The notes below the pieces were generated by a model. The model saw nothing but the letters and a program-made list of their open reading frames with translations. It was not told the origin of the DNA and ran no database searches. From Solirubrobacterales bacterium (GTDB lineage Bacteria > Actinomycetota > Thermoleophilia > Solirubrobacterales > 70-9), in assembly GCA_017304845.1 (NCBI GenBank), contig JAFKLL010000012.1:78944-142943 (forward strand): a DNA stretch of 64,000 bases. The letters run 5' to 3'. This document shows, piece by piece, positions 8,421 through 19,504 of the stretch. Numbering within the stretch: the first letter of the stretch is position 1; every line of letters begins with the position of its first letter. A program made the position numbers and the translations under genes.

Positions 8421-9806
8421 ATGGGTTCGGCAGGAAATCTCCGTTCGTTCGTGTCATGTCTCGCCGTCGCATCGGTCGGCTTCCTGGGGCTGGCGTCAGG
8501 CGCCGCGGCCCAGAAGGTCGACGGGATCAAGGGCAAGGAGGCGACGGCGCCGATCAATCTCCAGATGACCCCGGCCGACGCCTTCGTGCGGATCCGGGGC
8601 TGGTCGCTGCCGGCGCCGCTTCTGCCGCTGTCCGTGATGGGCGGCTGGGGCGGTCGCGGCACCGTCACCGGCGGCGGGGCGATCAACGTGCCCGTCGGCC
8701 AGATCTCCCAGCCCAGCTCGTTCGAGTTCCCGCGTGACATCAACGGCGAGCAGGAGACGATGAAGGTCAGCCTCTACGCCCGCTCCGACTGGACCGGCCA
8801 GATCAACCCGTTGAACGGCGAGCTCGTGATGAGCATGCCGACGACCCTGAGGATCCAGGCCTCGCATGTGCGGATGGTCGATCTGCCCTGGCCGGCCGGC
8901 TGGATCTACGGGAACATCGACTGCACGGTGCCGCTCGACTTCGGCCCGATGACCACCTCGCACATGGAGCCTCCCGTCGCCGGTCTCGAGATCCCTCCGG
9001 TCACCGACGGCGAGGCCTACGACCCCAGCGACGGCACCGCCACGGTGATCAACAACTCGATGGCGATCGGCGGCTTCAGCTGCAGCCGCCCGGACATCGG
9101 CGCCGGCAAGGTCGAGGACGAGCTGAACGGCGCCGTCGCGATCCCCTCCGCGCCCGGCACCACCGACGCCAAGTTCAACCTCAGCTTCCTCGACGGCGGC
9201 GACGTGATCCGGCCCCGGCCCGCGATCCGGCCCGCCTTCGACTCGGCCCCCGCCGGCCCGGGCCTCGCCACGCTGAACCCGGCCGGGAGCTACGCCAAGG
9301 CCGGGGTCCTCCGCTACGTCTGGGACTTCAACGCCGACGGCAAGCCCGATCAGTCCACCGCCGAACGCGAGATCCTCCATGACTTCGGAGGCCCCGGCGA
9401 GCATCAGGTCGGCATGCTGATCGTCGACAAGGACGGCGACATCTCCGGCTGGCGCAGGGCCACGGTCAAGACCAACGCGAAGCCGGCGCCGAACGTGAAG
9501 CGGGGGCTGGTGGTCAAGGCCCGCGGGCCGAAGAAGGCCCGGCCCGGGGCGACCGTGAAGCTGCGGGTCACCGTCGCGAACCGCAGCGCGAAAAGAGCCG
9601 CGAAGGTCGTCGTCTGTGCCGGCTTCCGTCAGCGCTCGATCGCGAAGCCCGGCTGCCGCAGGGTCGGCGCGATCCGTCCCGGCAAGGCGAAGAAGACTGT
9701 CCTCGCGGTGAAGCTCAGCCGATCGGCCCGAGGCGCGGTGACCCTGGGCGTCAGTGCGAAGGGCAAGGGCGTCGCGCCCGGATCGACCCGGGTCCGGTTC
9801 AACTGA
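8421..9806 (+). CDS. Secreted protein with PKD domain and basic C-terminal domain
   Basis: Encodes 461 residues. ATG at 8421 follows a GAGGAGG site. A signal peptide ends near SGAAAQ. The first part (about 40-270) is an unrecognised beta-rich region. A PKD-like domain follows (YVWDFNADGKPDQST, then GEHQVGMLIVDKDGD). The last 110 residues form a lysine/arginine-rich Ig-like domain (KKARPGATVKLRVTVANRS) resembling the DUF11/CARDB type found on the other large secreted proteins here. Probably cell-surface or extracellular; function unknown. Confidence 0.8.
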   Translation: MGSAGNLRSFVSCLAVASVGFLGLASGAAAQKVDGIKGKEATAPINLQMTPADAFVRIRGWSLPAPLLPLSVMGGWGGRGTVTGGGAINVPVGQISQPSSFEFPRDINGEQETMKVSLYARSDWTGQINPLNGELVMSMPTTLRIQASHVRMVDLPWPAGWIYGNIDCTVPLDFGPMTTSHMEPPVAGLEIPPVTDGEAYDPSDGTATVINNSMAIGGFSCSRPDIGAGKVEDELNGAVAIPSAPGTTDAKFNLSFLDGGDVIRPRPAIRPAFDSAPAGPGLATLNPAGSYAKAGVLRYVWDFNADGKPDQSTAEREILHDFGGPGEHQVGMLIVDKDGDISGWRRATVKTNAKPAPNVKRGLVVKARGPKKARPGATVKLRVTVANRSAKRAAKVVVCAGFRQRSIAKPGCRRVGAIRPGKAKKTVLAVKLSRSARGAVTLGVSAKGKGVAPGSTRVRFN

Positions 9807-10857
9807 GCCGCGGCAGTACCCGCTCCGACATCCGCCGGCACCAGGACTCGGGCGGGCCGGCCATCTGGAGGGTGACCTGGTCGACCCCGGCCTCCTTCAT
9901 CGCCAGCAGCTCGGCGGTCACCTCTTCCGGCGATCCGATCGTGGCGATGGTCCGCATCGTCTCCGGGTTCACGAACTCCTGCAGGTGGTCGGGGACGAAG
10001 ACGAGGTAGCCCTCGTAGTTGTCGGTGTGGCGGGTCTCGTCGTCGAGCCCGGCGCGGTACTCCATGTAGGCGTCGAAGCCGGGCCGGAACGGCTCCGGCA
10101 CCTCGGACGAATGCTCATGGTTGGCGGTCAGGTACCGCAGGCGGCTGACCACCAGCGGGCCGAGCGCGTCACGGGCCTCCTGGGTCTCCAGCTCGGCCTC
10201 GTCCTCGATCGGGTAGACGGCGAAGACCGTGCCGATCTGGATCTCGGACGGGTCACGCCCGACCTCGGCCGCGCCCTCGGCCAGTCGGCCTCGCACCGCC
10301 TCGATCGCCTCGGCGCCCTCCCAACGGACCAGCACCCCGTCCGCCTCGGCCCCGGAGCGGCGCTGCCCCTTCGGCCCGAAGGCGGACACCCACATCTCGA
10401 CCTCGTTCTCGAGGCTGATCCAACGGCCGTCCGGATGGAGGAAGCGGATCGGCTTCTCGCGGTCGCCCTCGCGGTAGACGGTCGACTCGCCGGCCAGCAG
10501 CTCCCGGACGTTTCGCACGTGCTCGAACATCACGTCCTGGGTGGCGGGCTTCATCCCGATCGACCAGCGCGCCGAGTTGCCGATCCCGATCCCGAAGAAG
10601 GTCCGGCCCGGAGCGGCCTTGGCCAGGGTCGCCATGCCCTGCGCCGAGTTGAACGAGGGACGCGAGAGCGGCTGGGTCACGCCCGGGCCGATCTTGATCG
10701 TCTCCGTCGCGCGGGCCGCCTCCAGCATCGCCATGTAGACCTCGCCGAAGACCAGCGGGCTCTCATACACCCAGAGATGGGTGAAGCCGCTGTCCTCGAG
10801 CAGCTTGGCCTTCTCACCGATGCCCAGGTTGGCGTCCACGTATACCCCGACGTCCAT
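9799..10857 (-). CDS. LLM-class flavin/F420-dependent oxidoreductase
   Basis: Encodes 352 residues of a luciferase-like TIM-barrel enzyme. The start MDVGVYVDANLG with HLWVYESPL, and later GPGVTQPLSRP and FGIGIGNSAR, fit F420-dependent LLM enzymes of actinobacteria. It overlaps the end of the convergent secreted-protein gene by 8 bases and lies one base downstream of the alcohol dehydrogenase gene, so these two are co-transcribed on the minus strand. Substrate unknown. Confidence 0.85.
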   Translation of the reverse strand: MDVGVYVDANLGIGEKAKLLEDSGFTHLWVYESPLVFGEVYMAMLEAARATETIKIGPGVTQPLSRPSFNSAQGMATLAKAAPGRTFFGIGIGNSARWSIGMKPATQDVMFEHVRNVRELLAGESTVYREGDREKPIRFLHPDGRWISLENEVEMWVSAFGPKGQRRSGAEADGVLVRWEGAEAIEAVRGRLAEGAAEVGRDPSEIQIGTVFAVYPIEDEAELETQEARDALGPLVVSRLRYLTANHEHSSEVPEPFRPGFDAYMEYRAGLDDETRHTDNYEGYLVFVPDHLQEFVNPETMRTIATIGSPEEVTAELLAMKEAGVDQVTLQMAGPPESWCRRMSERVLPRLS

Positions 10858-10858
10858 C

Positions 10859-11908
10859 TCAGCTCCTCTCCGGTTCGACCATGACCTTCAGCGAGACATC
10901 CTTGTCGAGCTGCGTGTGGAACGCTTCGAGCGTGTCCTCCAGGCCGAAGGTGTGGCTGACGAAGACGTCCTTGTCGATCTTGCCCTGCTCCATCAGATCG
11001 ATCACGCGGCCGAACTCGTCCTTGTACGCGAAGGAGCCGTGGATCTCCAGTTCCTTCTCGACGAAGCGGTCGGGGCGGAGGGTGACGCGTTCCGGGTACA
11101 TCGCCGCGACCGTGAGCCGGCCGCCGTGGCGGACCACCTTGAGCGCGTCGCCGAAGGCGGGCGCGGCGCCGGAGCACTCGACCACCAGGTCGGCGGCGGC
11201 GCCCATGTCGTATCCGCCCGGGCCGGTCACCTCGACCACCCGGGCGACCGTGTCCTCCTCGGCCGGGTTGATCGTCGTCTCCGCGCCTAGCTTCAGCGCG
11301 GCTTCACGCCGGACCCCGGAGAGGTCGACCGCCAGCACCCGCGCCCCGGAGAGGGCCAGCCAGCGAACCACCCCGAGCCCGATCATGCCGAGCCCGAAGA
11401 CGACCGCGACCTCGCCGACCTGGGGCCGGGCCAGGGTCGCGGCGCGGAGCGAGACCGCGAGCGGCTCGACCATCGCGGCGGTCTGATCGTCGACCGAGTC
11501 CGGCAGCGGGAAGACCGTCATGCCGGGCAGCGCCTTCGGCACCAGCACCTGTTCGGCGAAGGCGCCCTGGGTGCCATAGCCGATGTTGAGCTCGGCGCCG
11601 GCCCCGCAGAGATGCCAGTCGCCGGCCAGGCAGCGCGGGCAGGCGAGGCAGGGGATGAGGGGGCGGACGGTGACCCGCTGTCCCTCGCTGATCCCCTCGA
11701 CGTCGGAGGGGTCGATCACCCGTCCGGAGAACTCGTGGCCGAGCACCTGCCCGGGCTGGGCGGCGAAGCCTCGTTCGAAGCTGTGGAGGTCGGATCCGCA
11801 GACCCCGCAGGCGGCGATCTCGACCGTGATCTGACCGGGGCCGGCCTCGGGCTCGGGCCGATCGACCATCTCGATCACCTTCGGCTCCCTGTACTCGGCG
11901 ACGCGCAT
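10859..11908 (-). CDS. Zinc-dependent alcohol dehydrogenase (MDR family)
   Basis: Encodes 349 residues. Catalytic-zinc motif CGVCGSDLHSF and GHEFSG lie in the first 65 residues. The structural-zinc cysteine cluster is CLACPRCLAGDWHLC. The NAD(P) fold follows (VVFGLGMIGLGVV). The start at 11908 (MRVAEYREPK) overlaps the stop of the upstream SDR gene, so the longer reading from 11980 is rejected. Together with the SDR and LLM genes it forms a three-gene oxidative operon. Confidence 0.9.
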   Translation of the reverse strand: MRVAEYREPKVIEMVDRPEPEAGPGQITVEIAACGVCGSDLHSFERGFAAQPGQVLGHEFSGRVIDPSDVEGISEGQRVTVRPLIPCLACPRCLAGDWHLCGAGAELNIGYGTQGAFAEQVLVPKALPGMTVFPLPDSVDDQTAAMVEPLAVSLRAATLARPQVGEVAVVFGLGMIGLGVVRWLALSGARVLAVDLSGVRREAALKLGAETTINPAEEDTVARVVEVTGPGGYDMGAAADLVVECSGAAPAFGDALKVVRHGGRLTVAAMYPERVTLRPDRFVEKELEIHGSFAYKDEFGRVIDLMEQGKIDKDVFVSHTFGLEDTLEAFHTQLDKDVSLKVMVEPERS

Positions 11909-12633
11909 CAGAGCCTCGCTCCCAGACCGCCGTCGACATGGACGACGGAGCCGGTCATGTAGCGGCTGCCCGCCACCCACTCGACCACCTGGGCGACCTC
12001 GTCGGCCTCGGCCGGGCGGCGCAGCGGGATCCCGGAGATGATCTTCTCGCGGGCCCGTTCGTCCAACTCGCCGGTCATCTCGGTCTCGGTGAAGCCGGGC
12101 ACGACCACGTTCGCGGTGATCCCATCCCGGGCCAGTTCGATCGCGAGGGAGCGGGTCAGGCCTTCCACGCCGGCCTTGGCGGAGCCGTAGGGGGTGTCGC
12201 CGGGGAAGCCGCGGCGGCCGACCACGGCGCCGATGTTGACGATCGCGCCGTCCTCTCCCATATGGGGCAGCACCGCCTGGCAGAGCCGGAACGGGGCGAT
12301 CAGGCCGGCGTCGATCACCGCTTCGTAGTCGTCCGGGTCGAGCTTGCCGATCCGCCCGCCCCGGTGGAGGGCGGCGTTGTTGACCAGCACGTCGATCCCT
12401 TCTCCGAAGGCGGAGGCGGCGTCACGGGCGATCCGCGATGCCGCCCCGTCGGCGGTCAGGTCGGCCCGGATCGCCGATGCTTCGGCGCCCTCCGACTGGA
12501 GTTCCTTCGCGAGCGCCTCGACCGCCTCGCCCCGGGCGACCAGAACCACACGGTCGCCGCGGTTCACGGCTCGTCGGGCGATCGCGGCGCCGATGCCTCG
12601 CGACGCTCCGGTGATCAGCCAGGTCTTTGCCAC
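11908..12633 (-). CDS. SDR family oxidoreductase
   Basis: Encodes 241 residues from a GTG at 12633, which has GGGAG nine bases upstream. An ATG at 12651 (6 more residues) is possible but has a poor ribosome site. Motifs: TWLITGASRGIG, NNAALHRGG, catalytic YGSAK, and the C-terminal MTGSVVHVDGG. The fold is of the FabG/3-oxoacyl reductase type. It is first in the minus-strand operon with the alcohol dehydrogenase and LLM genes; the open reading continues far upstream only by chance. Confidence 0.87.
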   Translation of the reverse strand: MAKTWLITGASRGIGAAIARRAVNRGDRVVLVARGEAVEALAKELQSEGAEASAIRADLTADGAASRIARDAASAFGEGIDVLVNNAALHRGGRIGKLDPDDYEAVIDAGLIAPFRLCQAVLPHMGEDGAIVNIGAVVGRRGFPGDTPYGSAKAGVEGLTRSLAIELARDGITANVVVPGFTETEMTGELDERAREKIISGIPLRRPAEADEVAQVVEWVAGSRYMTGSVVHVDGGLGARL

Positions 12634-12756
12634 GGTTCGATACTCCCGCATCGCCGATCGCCGCCCGGCGGCTTCGGTCCGAAAGCTTGTGGACCTCTCC
12701 AGCGGGGTGGGTGGCGGCCCTTCCACCGATCCCGGCGCCGCGACAGACTCTCTTCG

Positions 12757-13443
12757 ATGACCTCCACCGCCGACGCGCCCGCCGCCCGCCCCTTCGACGC
12801 CGTCATGTTCGACATGGACGGCACCCTGGTCAACTCCCAGGAGGCGATCCTCGCCTCGTACCACGACGCGACCACGCTCGTGCTGGGCGAGCCCTTCCCG
12901 GTAGAGCAGGCGGACATCGACATGATCATCCAGATGCGAGGGCAGGAATCGTTCCCGCTGATCGCCGGGGGCGACGAGGAGAAGGCGGAGCGGATCAAGG
13001 AGGAGTTCGGCAGGGCGTACCTGATCCACCAGACCCGCATCCCGCTCTTCCCCGAGGTCGACGTGATGCTGACCGCGCTGAAGGAGGCCGGCATCGGTCT
13101 CGGGATCGCCACCTCGAAGGCTCGCAGCCGTTTCGACGAGGACATGAAGCGGACCGGGATCGGCCACTACTTCGACGTCACCTTCACCGGCGACGACGTG
13201 GCGAACGCGAAGCCGGCGCCGGATCAGATCATCGCCGGCATCGAGCACTTCGGGATCGAGCCGGAACGGATGCTCTTCGTCGGGGACGGCGCCAACGACG
13301 TGATCGCCGCGCGCGAGGCCGGCGCCAAGCAGGTCGGGGTCGAGTTCGGCTTCCACCCGAAGGATGTCGCGGCCGAGAACCCGACCTACATGCTCGCCTC
13401 GTATCTCGACCTGATCCCGATCGTCCTGCCCGAGCGGGCCTGA
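12757..13443 (+). CDS. HAD-superfamily phosphatase (phosphoglycolate-phosphatase-like)
   Basis: Encodes 228 residues with a full HAD motif set: FDMDGTLVNS with both aspartates, ATSKARSRF (motif II), the lysine in NAKPAPDQI, and FVGDGANDVIAAREAGA. The length fits the PGPase/beta-phosphoglucomutase group. The ATG at 12757 lies in the divergent region with the SDR gene. The crotonase gene follows 15 bases later, probably in the same transcript. Confidence 0.85.
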   Translation: MTSTADAPAARPFDAVMFDMDGTLVNSQEAILASYHDATTLVLGEPFPVEQADIDMIIQMRGQESFPLIAGGDEEKAERIKEEFGRAYLIHQTRIPLFPEVDVMLTALKEAGIGLGIATSKARSRFDEDMKRTGIGHYFDVTFTGDDVANAKPAPDQIIAGIEHFGIEPERMLFVGDGANDVIAAREAGAKQVGVEFGFHPKDVAAENPTYMLASYLDLIPIVLPERA

Positions 13444-13458
13444 GCGGGGGCCGGGGCG

Positions 13459-14235
13459 ATGATCCGGACCGAGGTGCGGGACGGCGCCTTCCTCTGGATC
13501 ACGATCGACCAGCCCGATGCCCTGAACGCGATGGACCCGGAGTCGATGGCCGCGCTGGCCGAGACCTGGGACCGCTATCGCGACGACGACGAGCTGCTGG
13601 TCGCGGTGGTGACCGGGGCGGGGGAGCGGTCGTTCACGGTCGGTTCGAACCTCAAGACCTTCGTCCCGCGCCTCCAGTCGGGGGAGATGGATCCCCGCGA
13701 GAACGAAGGGGCGTACATGAAGGGCGCGATCGGCCCGGTCTTCAAGCCGGTGCTCGCCGCGGTCAACGGTGATTGCCTGGGAGGCGGGACCGAGCTCCTG
13801 ACCTGCACCGACATCCGGGTCGCCGTGCCGCATGCCCGGTTCGGCCTGCCGGAGGCACGCTGGGCCGTCTTCCCGGGCGGGGGAGGGACGACCAGGCTGC
13901 CACGGCAGATCGGCTACGCCCGGGCGATGGACATCCTCCTCACCGGGCGCATGCTCGACGCCGAGGAGGCGAAGGAGGTCGGCCTGATCAACGAGATAGT
14001 AGAGCCGGCGAGGCTCGAGGAGCGGGTCACCGAGATCGCCGAGGAGATCGCCGGCAACGGCACCTTGGCGGTCCGCAAGATCAAGGAGTCGGCCTGGCGC
14101 CAGATGGATCTGCCGCTGGCGGAGGCGTACGAGCTCGAGTCCGAGCTCGGCCTCGAGGTCTTCCACCATGACCAGGCGAAGGAGGGTATGGCCGCCTTCG
14201 TTGAGCGCAGGGAGCCGTCTTTCCGGCGAGGATAG
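13459..14235 (+). CDS. Enoyl-CoA hydratase/isomerase family protein
   Basis: Encodes 258 residues and is a close relative of the crotonase at 2495 (shared N-terminus IRTEVRD and similar throughout). Oxyanion-hole segments are SFTVGSNLKT and GDCLGGGTEL. The first catalytic glutamate is kept (FGLPEARW), but the second, which is AMEILL in the paralogue, is aspartate (AMDILL). That suggests altered hydratase activity or another crotonase reaction. Confidence 0.86.
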   Translation: MIRTEVRDGAFLWITIDQPDALNAMDPESMAALAETWDRYRDDDELLVAVVTGAGERSFTVGSNLKTFVPRLQSGEMDPRENEGAYMKGAIGPVFKPVLAAVNGDCLGGGTELLTCTDIRVAVPHARFGLPEARWAVFPGGGGTTRLPRQIGYARAMDILLTGRMLDAEEAKEVGLINEIVEPARLEERVTEIAEEIAGNGTLAVRKIKESAWRQMDLPLAEAYELESELGLEVFHHDQAKEGMAAFVERREPSFRRG

Positions 14236-14358
14236 ATTCACCGGAACGCGCTTCCGGGTTCCCCTCGTCCTCTCGGTCCTCGCCCTCAGGCTGATCTCGA
14301 AGGCCGCCGTCGGGTCGTTATGCGTGCAGACGTGGCGAGAAATCCCGTCGTTTCTGGT

Positions 14359-15273
14359 CTAGCTGAACGCGATGTCGTGGACCACGCCGGCGCCGGCGCG
14401 ATGGCCTTCGGCGATCGCGGCCGCGACCGAAGGGGCTCCGAGGGTGGCGATGTCCCCGGCGGCGGACAGGCCGGGGATGCTGGTGTGCTGGAGGTAGTCG
14501 ACCTTGAGGGCGTCGATGATCATCGGGTTGGCGGTGCCGAGCTCTTCGGCCCCGAGCTGGGCGGCGAGGTCGGAGCGCTGGCGCATGGTGATCGGGACCA
14601 TCACCGAGTCGGCCTCGAGCTCGCTGCCGTCGGTGAAGCGGATCGCCTCGAGCGAACCGTCGACGACGACGAGTCGCTCGACCTCCTTCTCGACGACCGG
14701 GATCCTGGCGGCCTCCAGCCCCGCCGCCTGTTCGGCGTCCTCGATCTCGGAACCGTCGGTCAGGACGGTCACGCGATCGGTCCAGAGTTGGATGAGCCTC
14801 GTGCGCATCAGGTCCGCCGTACTCTGCGTGATCACGGCGATGTGGCCGTCGCGGGCCTCCCAGCCGTGGCAGAACGGGCAGTGAAAGGCGTCATGACCCC
14901 AGAGCTCGGGCAGGCCCGGCAGGTCGGGGTACTCGTATTTCATGCCGGTGGCGAGGATCACGTTCGCGGCCCGTACCTCGTCCCCGGTCCCGGTGGTGAG
15001 GACGAAGCCGCCCTCGCGCCTCCCGGTGGCCACCGAGTCGTCGATCCGTTCGACGGTCGGGTGCTGATCTACCTCGGCGCCGGCCCGCTCGTAGAACTCG
15101 GCGGGCGGGGTGCCGTTGTTGCCCGTCAGGCCGCCGATTCCCTTGTCGGGCCGGTTGCTCTGCTGACCGGCGTCGATCACCAAGGTCTTTCGCCGCGCCC
15201 GGCCGAGGACCAGGGCGGCGCTCAGGCCGGCGGCCCCGCCACCGACGACTACGCATTCGAAATCTGTATCCAT
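14359..15273 (-). CDS. Thioredoxin-reductase-like FAD/NAD(P) oxidoreductase
   Basis: Encodes 304 residues from ATG at 15273. Motifs: FAD-binding VVVGGGAAGLSAAL, a redox-active pair in HCPFCHGWE, and the closing GLSAAGDIATLG. The size and the CPFC centre fit the thioredoxin-reductase-like group rather than large disulfide reductases. It faces an XRE-cupin regulator across a 49-base gap, so that regulator probably controls it. The reading 5-prime of 15273 is not coding. Confidence 0.87.
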   Translation of the reverse strand: MDTDFECVVVGGGAAGLSAALVLGRARRKTLVIDAGQQSNRPDKGIGGLTGNNGTPPAEFYERAGAEVDQHPTVERIDDSVATGRREGGFVLTTGTGDEVRAANVILATGMKYEYPDLPGLPELWGHDAFHCPFCHGWEARDGHIAVITQSTADLMRTRLIQLWTDRVTVLTDGSEIEDAEQAAGLEAARIPVVEKEVERLVVVDGSLEAIRFTDGSELEADSVMVPITMRQRSDLAAQLGAEELGTANPMIIDALKVDYLQHTSIPGLSAAGDIATLGAPSVAAAIAEGHRAGAGVVHDIAFS

Positions 15274-15293
15274 GCTTCGAGGTTGCCAGAGCC

Positions 15294-15321
15294 TTCGCAA
15301 TCTGTCAAAGTGAATTGCTGA
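15294..15321. promoter_or_regulatory. Candidate operator between flavoprotein and XRE regulator genes
   Basis: GCAAT (15297-15301) and ATTGC (15314-15318) sit in slightly longer matching flanks (TTC-GCAAT / ATTGC-TGAA) with a 12-base spacer. It lies inside the very short divergent promoter region directly before the regulator ATG, consistent with autoregulation. Weak symmetry, so low confidence. Confidence 0.3.
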
Positions 15322-15322
15322 A

Positions 15323-15898
15323 ATGGCAAAAGACGAGAACTTCGACGCATCGGTGAGGAGCCGCCTCCGCGAGCTGCGGCTCGACAAGGGACTGACCCTG
15401 GAGGAACTGGCGGCAAGGGCGAACATCGACACCTCGACGCTCAGCCGCCTCGAGTCGGGCAAACGCCGGCTCGCCCTCGACCATCTCCCGTCCCTGGCCG
15501 ATGCCCTGGGCGTGCGGGTCGACGACCTGCTGCCTCGTCGCAGGGTGATCGACCCGCGGATCAAGCCGGTTGCCCGCGAGTTCGACGGCCTCACCGTCTG
15601 GCCGCTCTCCGGCAAGGGCGCCGCCGGCGGGTTGGAGGCGATGAAGATGAGGATCCATCCCTCCAGGAACCAGCCCCCGGAGGGGGAGCTGCCGGTCCAC
15701 GAGGGGCACCACTGGTTCTACGTCCTCGACGGGACGATGCGCCTCATCCTGGGTGACGAGGACTTCGAGGTCAAGCCCGGCGAGGCGGTCGAGTTCAGCA
15801 CCTGGACCCCGCACTGGTTCGGGACGGTCGACGGCCCGGTCGACCTGCTCGCCATCCTCGGCCCCGAAGGCGAGCGCATCCACTTCCACGAGACCTGA
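15323..15898 (+). CDS. XRE-family regulator with C-terminal cupin sensor
   Basis: Encodes 191 residues. An N-terminal lambda-repressor-type helix-turn-helix spans about residues 12-66 (LTLEELAARANIDTSTLSRL). A cupin domain covers about 110-185 (VHEGHHWFYVLDG, then VKPGEAVEFSTWTPHWFG). This architecture is common in small-molecule-sensing repressors of efflux or oxidation genes. It is divergent from the thioredoxin-reductase-like gene, its likely target. Confidence 0.9.
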   Translation: MAKDENFDASVRSRLRELRLDKGLTLEELAARANIDTSTLSRLESGKRRLALDHLPSLADALGVRVDDLLPRRRVIDPRIKPVAREFDGLTVWPLSGKGAAGGLEAMKMRIHPSRNQPPEGELPVHEGHHWFYVLDGTMRLILGDEDFEVKPGEAVEFSTWTPHWFGTVDGPVDLLAILGPEGERIHFHET

Positions 15899-15920
15899 TC
15901 GTCGGCCGCCCGGGCCGGCA

Positions 15921-15946
15921 TGTAACGCTTTGGGGCGAGCGACCAA
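15921..15946 (+). promoter_or_regulatory. Possible ECF-type promoter ahead of the sigma factor
   Basis: TGTAACG (15921-15927) followed by CGACC (15940-15944) resembles the AAC-containing -35 and CG-rich -10 elements of ECF sigma promoters, and ECF genes are often autoregulated. The spacer is shorter than the usual 16-17 bases, so this is tentative. Confidence 0.25.
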
Positions 15947-15954
15947 GTACCAGC

Positions 15955-16527
15955 ATGAGCAACCACGATGTGGCACGCATCGGTCATGACCCGGACGCGC
16001 TCGAATCCTTCTATCTCGACCACGTGGAAGAGATCGAGAGGTTCGTCGCCCGCCGGGTCTCGGACCCGTATCTCGCCGCCGATCTGACCGGGGACGTCTT
16101 CCTGGCCGCGATCGACGCCGCCGGCCACTACCGATCCCGGCGAGGGGTTCCGAGGGCCTGGCTCTTCGGGATCGCCCGCAACGTGATCCACAACGAGTTC
16201 CGGCGGGCCGGCCGGGAGCGGGACGCGGTCCGGCGAGTCCAGGGGCGGGCGTTCCTGGACGAGGACGACCTGTCGCGGATGCAGGAGCGCATCGACGCCG
16301 AGGCGGTGGCCCGCGAACTGTTCCGGGCGCTGGGGGACCTGCCCGACAGCGAACGCGAGGCCCTCGAGCTTCACGCGATTGACGAACTTTCCCCACGAGA
16401 AGTAGGCGAAGCGCTGGGAATCAGCCCAGTCACCGCGAGAGTGCGGCTCCATCGAGCGCGCCGGGCTCTGCGCCAAACCCTCGAGGACGAGACATCGACC
16501 CCGACGATCCGATCCATGGAGGCATGA
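15955..16527 (+). CDS. ECF-type RNA polymerase sigma factor
   Basis: Encodes 190 residues with sigma region 2 (about 15-85; AADLTGDVFLAAID and RAWLFGIARNVI) and region 4 (about 125-180; LPDSEREALELHAI, then LSPREVGEALGISPVTARVR). No extra domain is present. The downstream membrane protein starts 2 bases after its stop and is likely its regulatory partner. Confidence 0.92.
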   Translation: MSNHDVARIGHDPDALESFYLDHVEEIERFVARRVSDPYLAADLTGDVFLAAIDAAGHYRSRRGVPRAWLFGIARNVIHNEFRRAGRERDAVRRVQGRAFLDEDDLSRMQERIDAEAVARELFRALGDLPDSEREALELHAIDELSPREVGEALGISPVTARVRLHRARRALRQTLEDETSTPTIRSMEA

Positions 16528-16528
16528 A

Positions 16529-17200
16529 ATGACTGGCAATGAGAACTTCGAATCCCGGCTGCTCAGCGAGCTGCGGCAGGTGGCGGCGGAGAACCCCGCT
16601 CCTTCGGCGCAGGCGGCGCGGCCGAAGCGTTACGGCAGGTTCGCCGCGGCCGGCGCGGGGCTCGCGGCGGTGGTCGCCGGGGTGGCGATCTACGCCGGCT
16701 CGGGAGACAACACGACCAGCGCCTACGCGGTCGAAAGCGAGCCCGACGGGATGGTCACCGTCGAGATCAAGAGCCTGAAGGACGCGGGCGGGCTCGAACG
16801 AAGCCTGAACGAAGCCGGCGTCCCGGCCGAGGTCAACTACTCGCCCGTGATGGCGACGATCTGTGCGATCGAGGCCGAGCCCGGCGATAACGCGAAGTCC
16901 GATGAGAAGGGCTTTTCCAAGACGAGTCCGCTGGTCGAGACGAGCGGCACCACCGAGACCGCGGAGGCCACGGAGGCCCTCAAGACCCTCCCGGCCATGC
17001 CGGCCAAGGCGGGCGCGCTCTCGGAGACCCGGACCGACGCCGACGGCACGACCTTCTCGATCGACCCGGGAACGATCAAGAAGGGCGAGAAGCTCTACAT
17101 CACCACCTCGGGTGGCGGACCCAAGGACGCGGAACTTGCCGCGGCGCCGACCTCGGTGGCGATCTCCGTCGGCGACAAGCCGGCCGACGAGGACTGCTGA
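16529..17200 (+). CDS. Single-pass membrane protein paired with the ECF sigma factor
   Basis: Encodes 223 residues. A short cytosolic N-terminus rich in Glu/Arg (residues 1-37) is followed by one hydrophobic segment (FAAAGAGLAAVVAGVAIYAG, about 38-57) and an extracytoplasmic region. The GGAGG site sits inside the end of the sigma gene, indicating coupled translation. The layout fits an anti-sigma factor or sigma-linked membrane protein, but no zinc-binding anti-sigma motif (HxxxCxxC) is visible in the cytosolic part. Confidence 0.75.
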   Translation: MTGNENFESRLLSELRQVAAENPAPSAQAARPKRYGRFAAAGAGLAAVVAGVAIYAGSGDNTTSAYAVESEPDGMVTVEIKSLKDAGGLERSLNEAGVPAEVNYSPVMATICAIEAEPGDNAKSDEKGFSKTSPLVETSGTTETAEATEALKTLPAMPAKAGALSETRTDADGTTFSIDPGTIKKGEKLYITTSGGGPKDAELAAAPTSVAISVGDKPADEDC

Positions 17201-17221
17201 CCTACTGACCGGCCGCTCGAA

Positions 17222-19356
<2,135 letters not shown>

Positions 19357-19361
19357 CTATC

Positions 19362-19449
19362 GCTCCCTTCGCTGGTATGAGCCAGATCAGGTTCGTCGGG
19401 TCGACGCCAGTCAGCGTCCTCTCAGCCCCTCCAACGGGGACCCCCCGGG
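19362..19449 (-). ncRNA. TPP (THI-box) riboswitch controlling thiC
   Basis: On the minus strand the conserved TPP aptamer pieces occur in order: GGGGTCC, GGGGCTGAGAG, GAACCTGATCTGG, CTCATACCAGCG and AAGGGAG. The last piece is also the Shine-Dalgarno sequence, about 7 bases before the thiC ATG (19356). Ligand binding can therefore hide the ribosome site directly, without a separate expression platform. Boundaries are approximate. Confidence 0.95.
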
Positions 19450-19504
19450 TTTTTCTGTGGCCTGAGCCTATCGGGCGTCCCCGGCGCCGCCGTAAGATCG
19501 CCCC

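Noticed and set aside
12651..14241. 777-codon minus-strand reading that joins the SDR to antisense of the HAD and crotonase genes
   Set aside because: Only the part after 12633 is SDR-like; the rest is antisense to two well-supported genes.
14241..14257. CCGGAA/TTCCGG hairpin between the convergent crotonase and flavoprotein genes
   Set aside because: Only six base pairs and no U-run in very GC-rich DNA; too weak to call a terminator.
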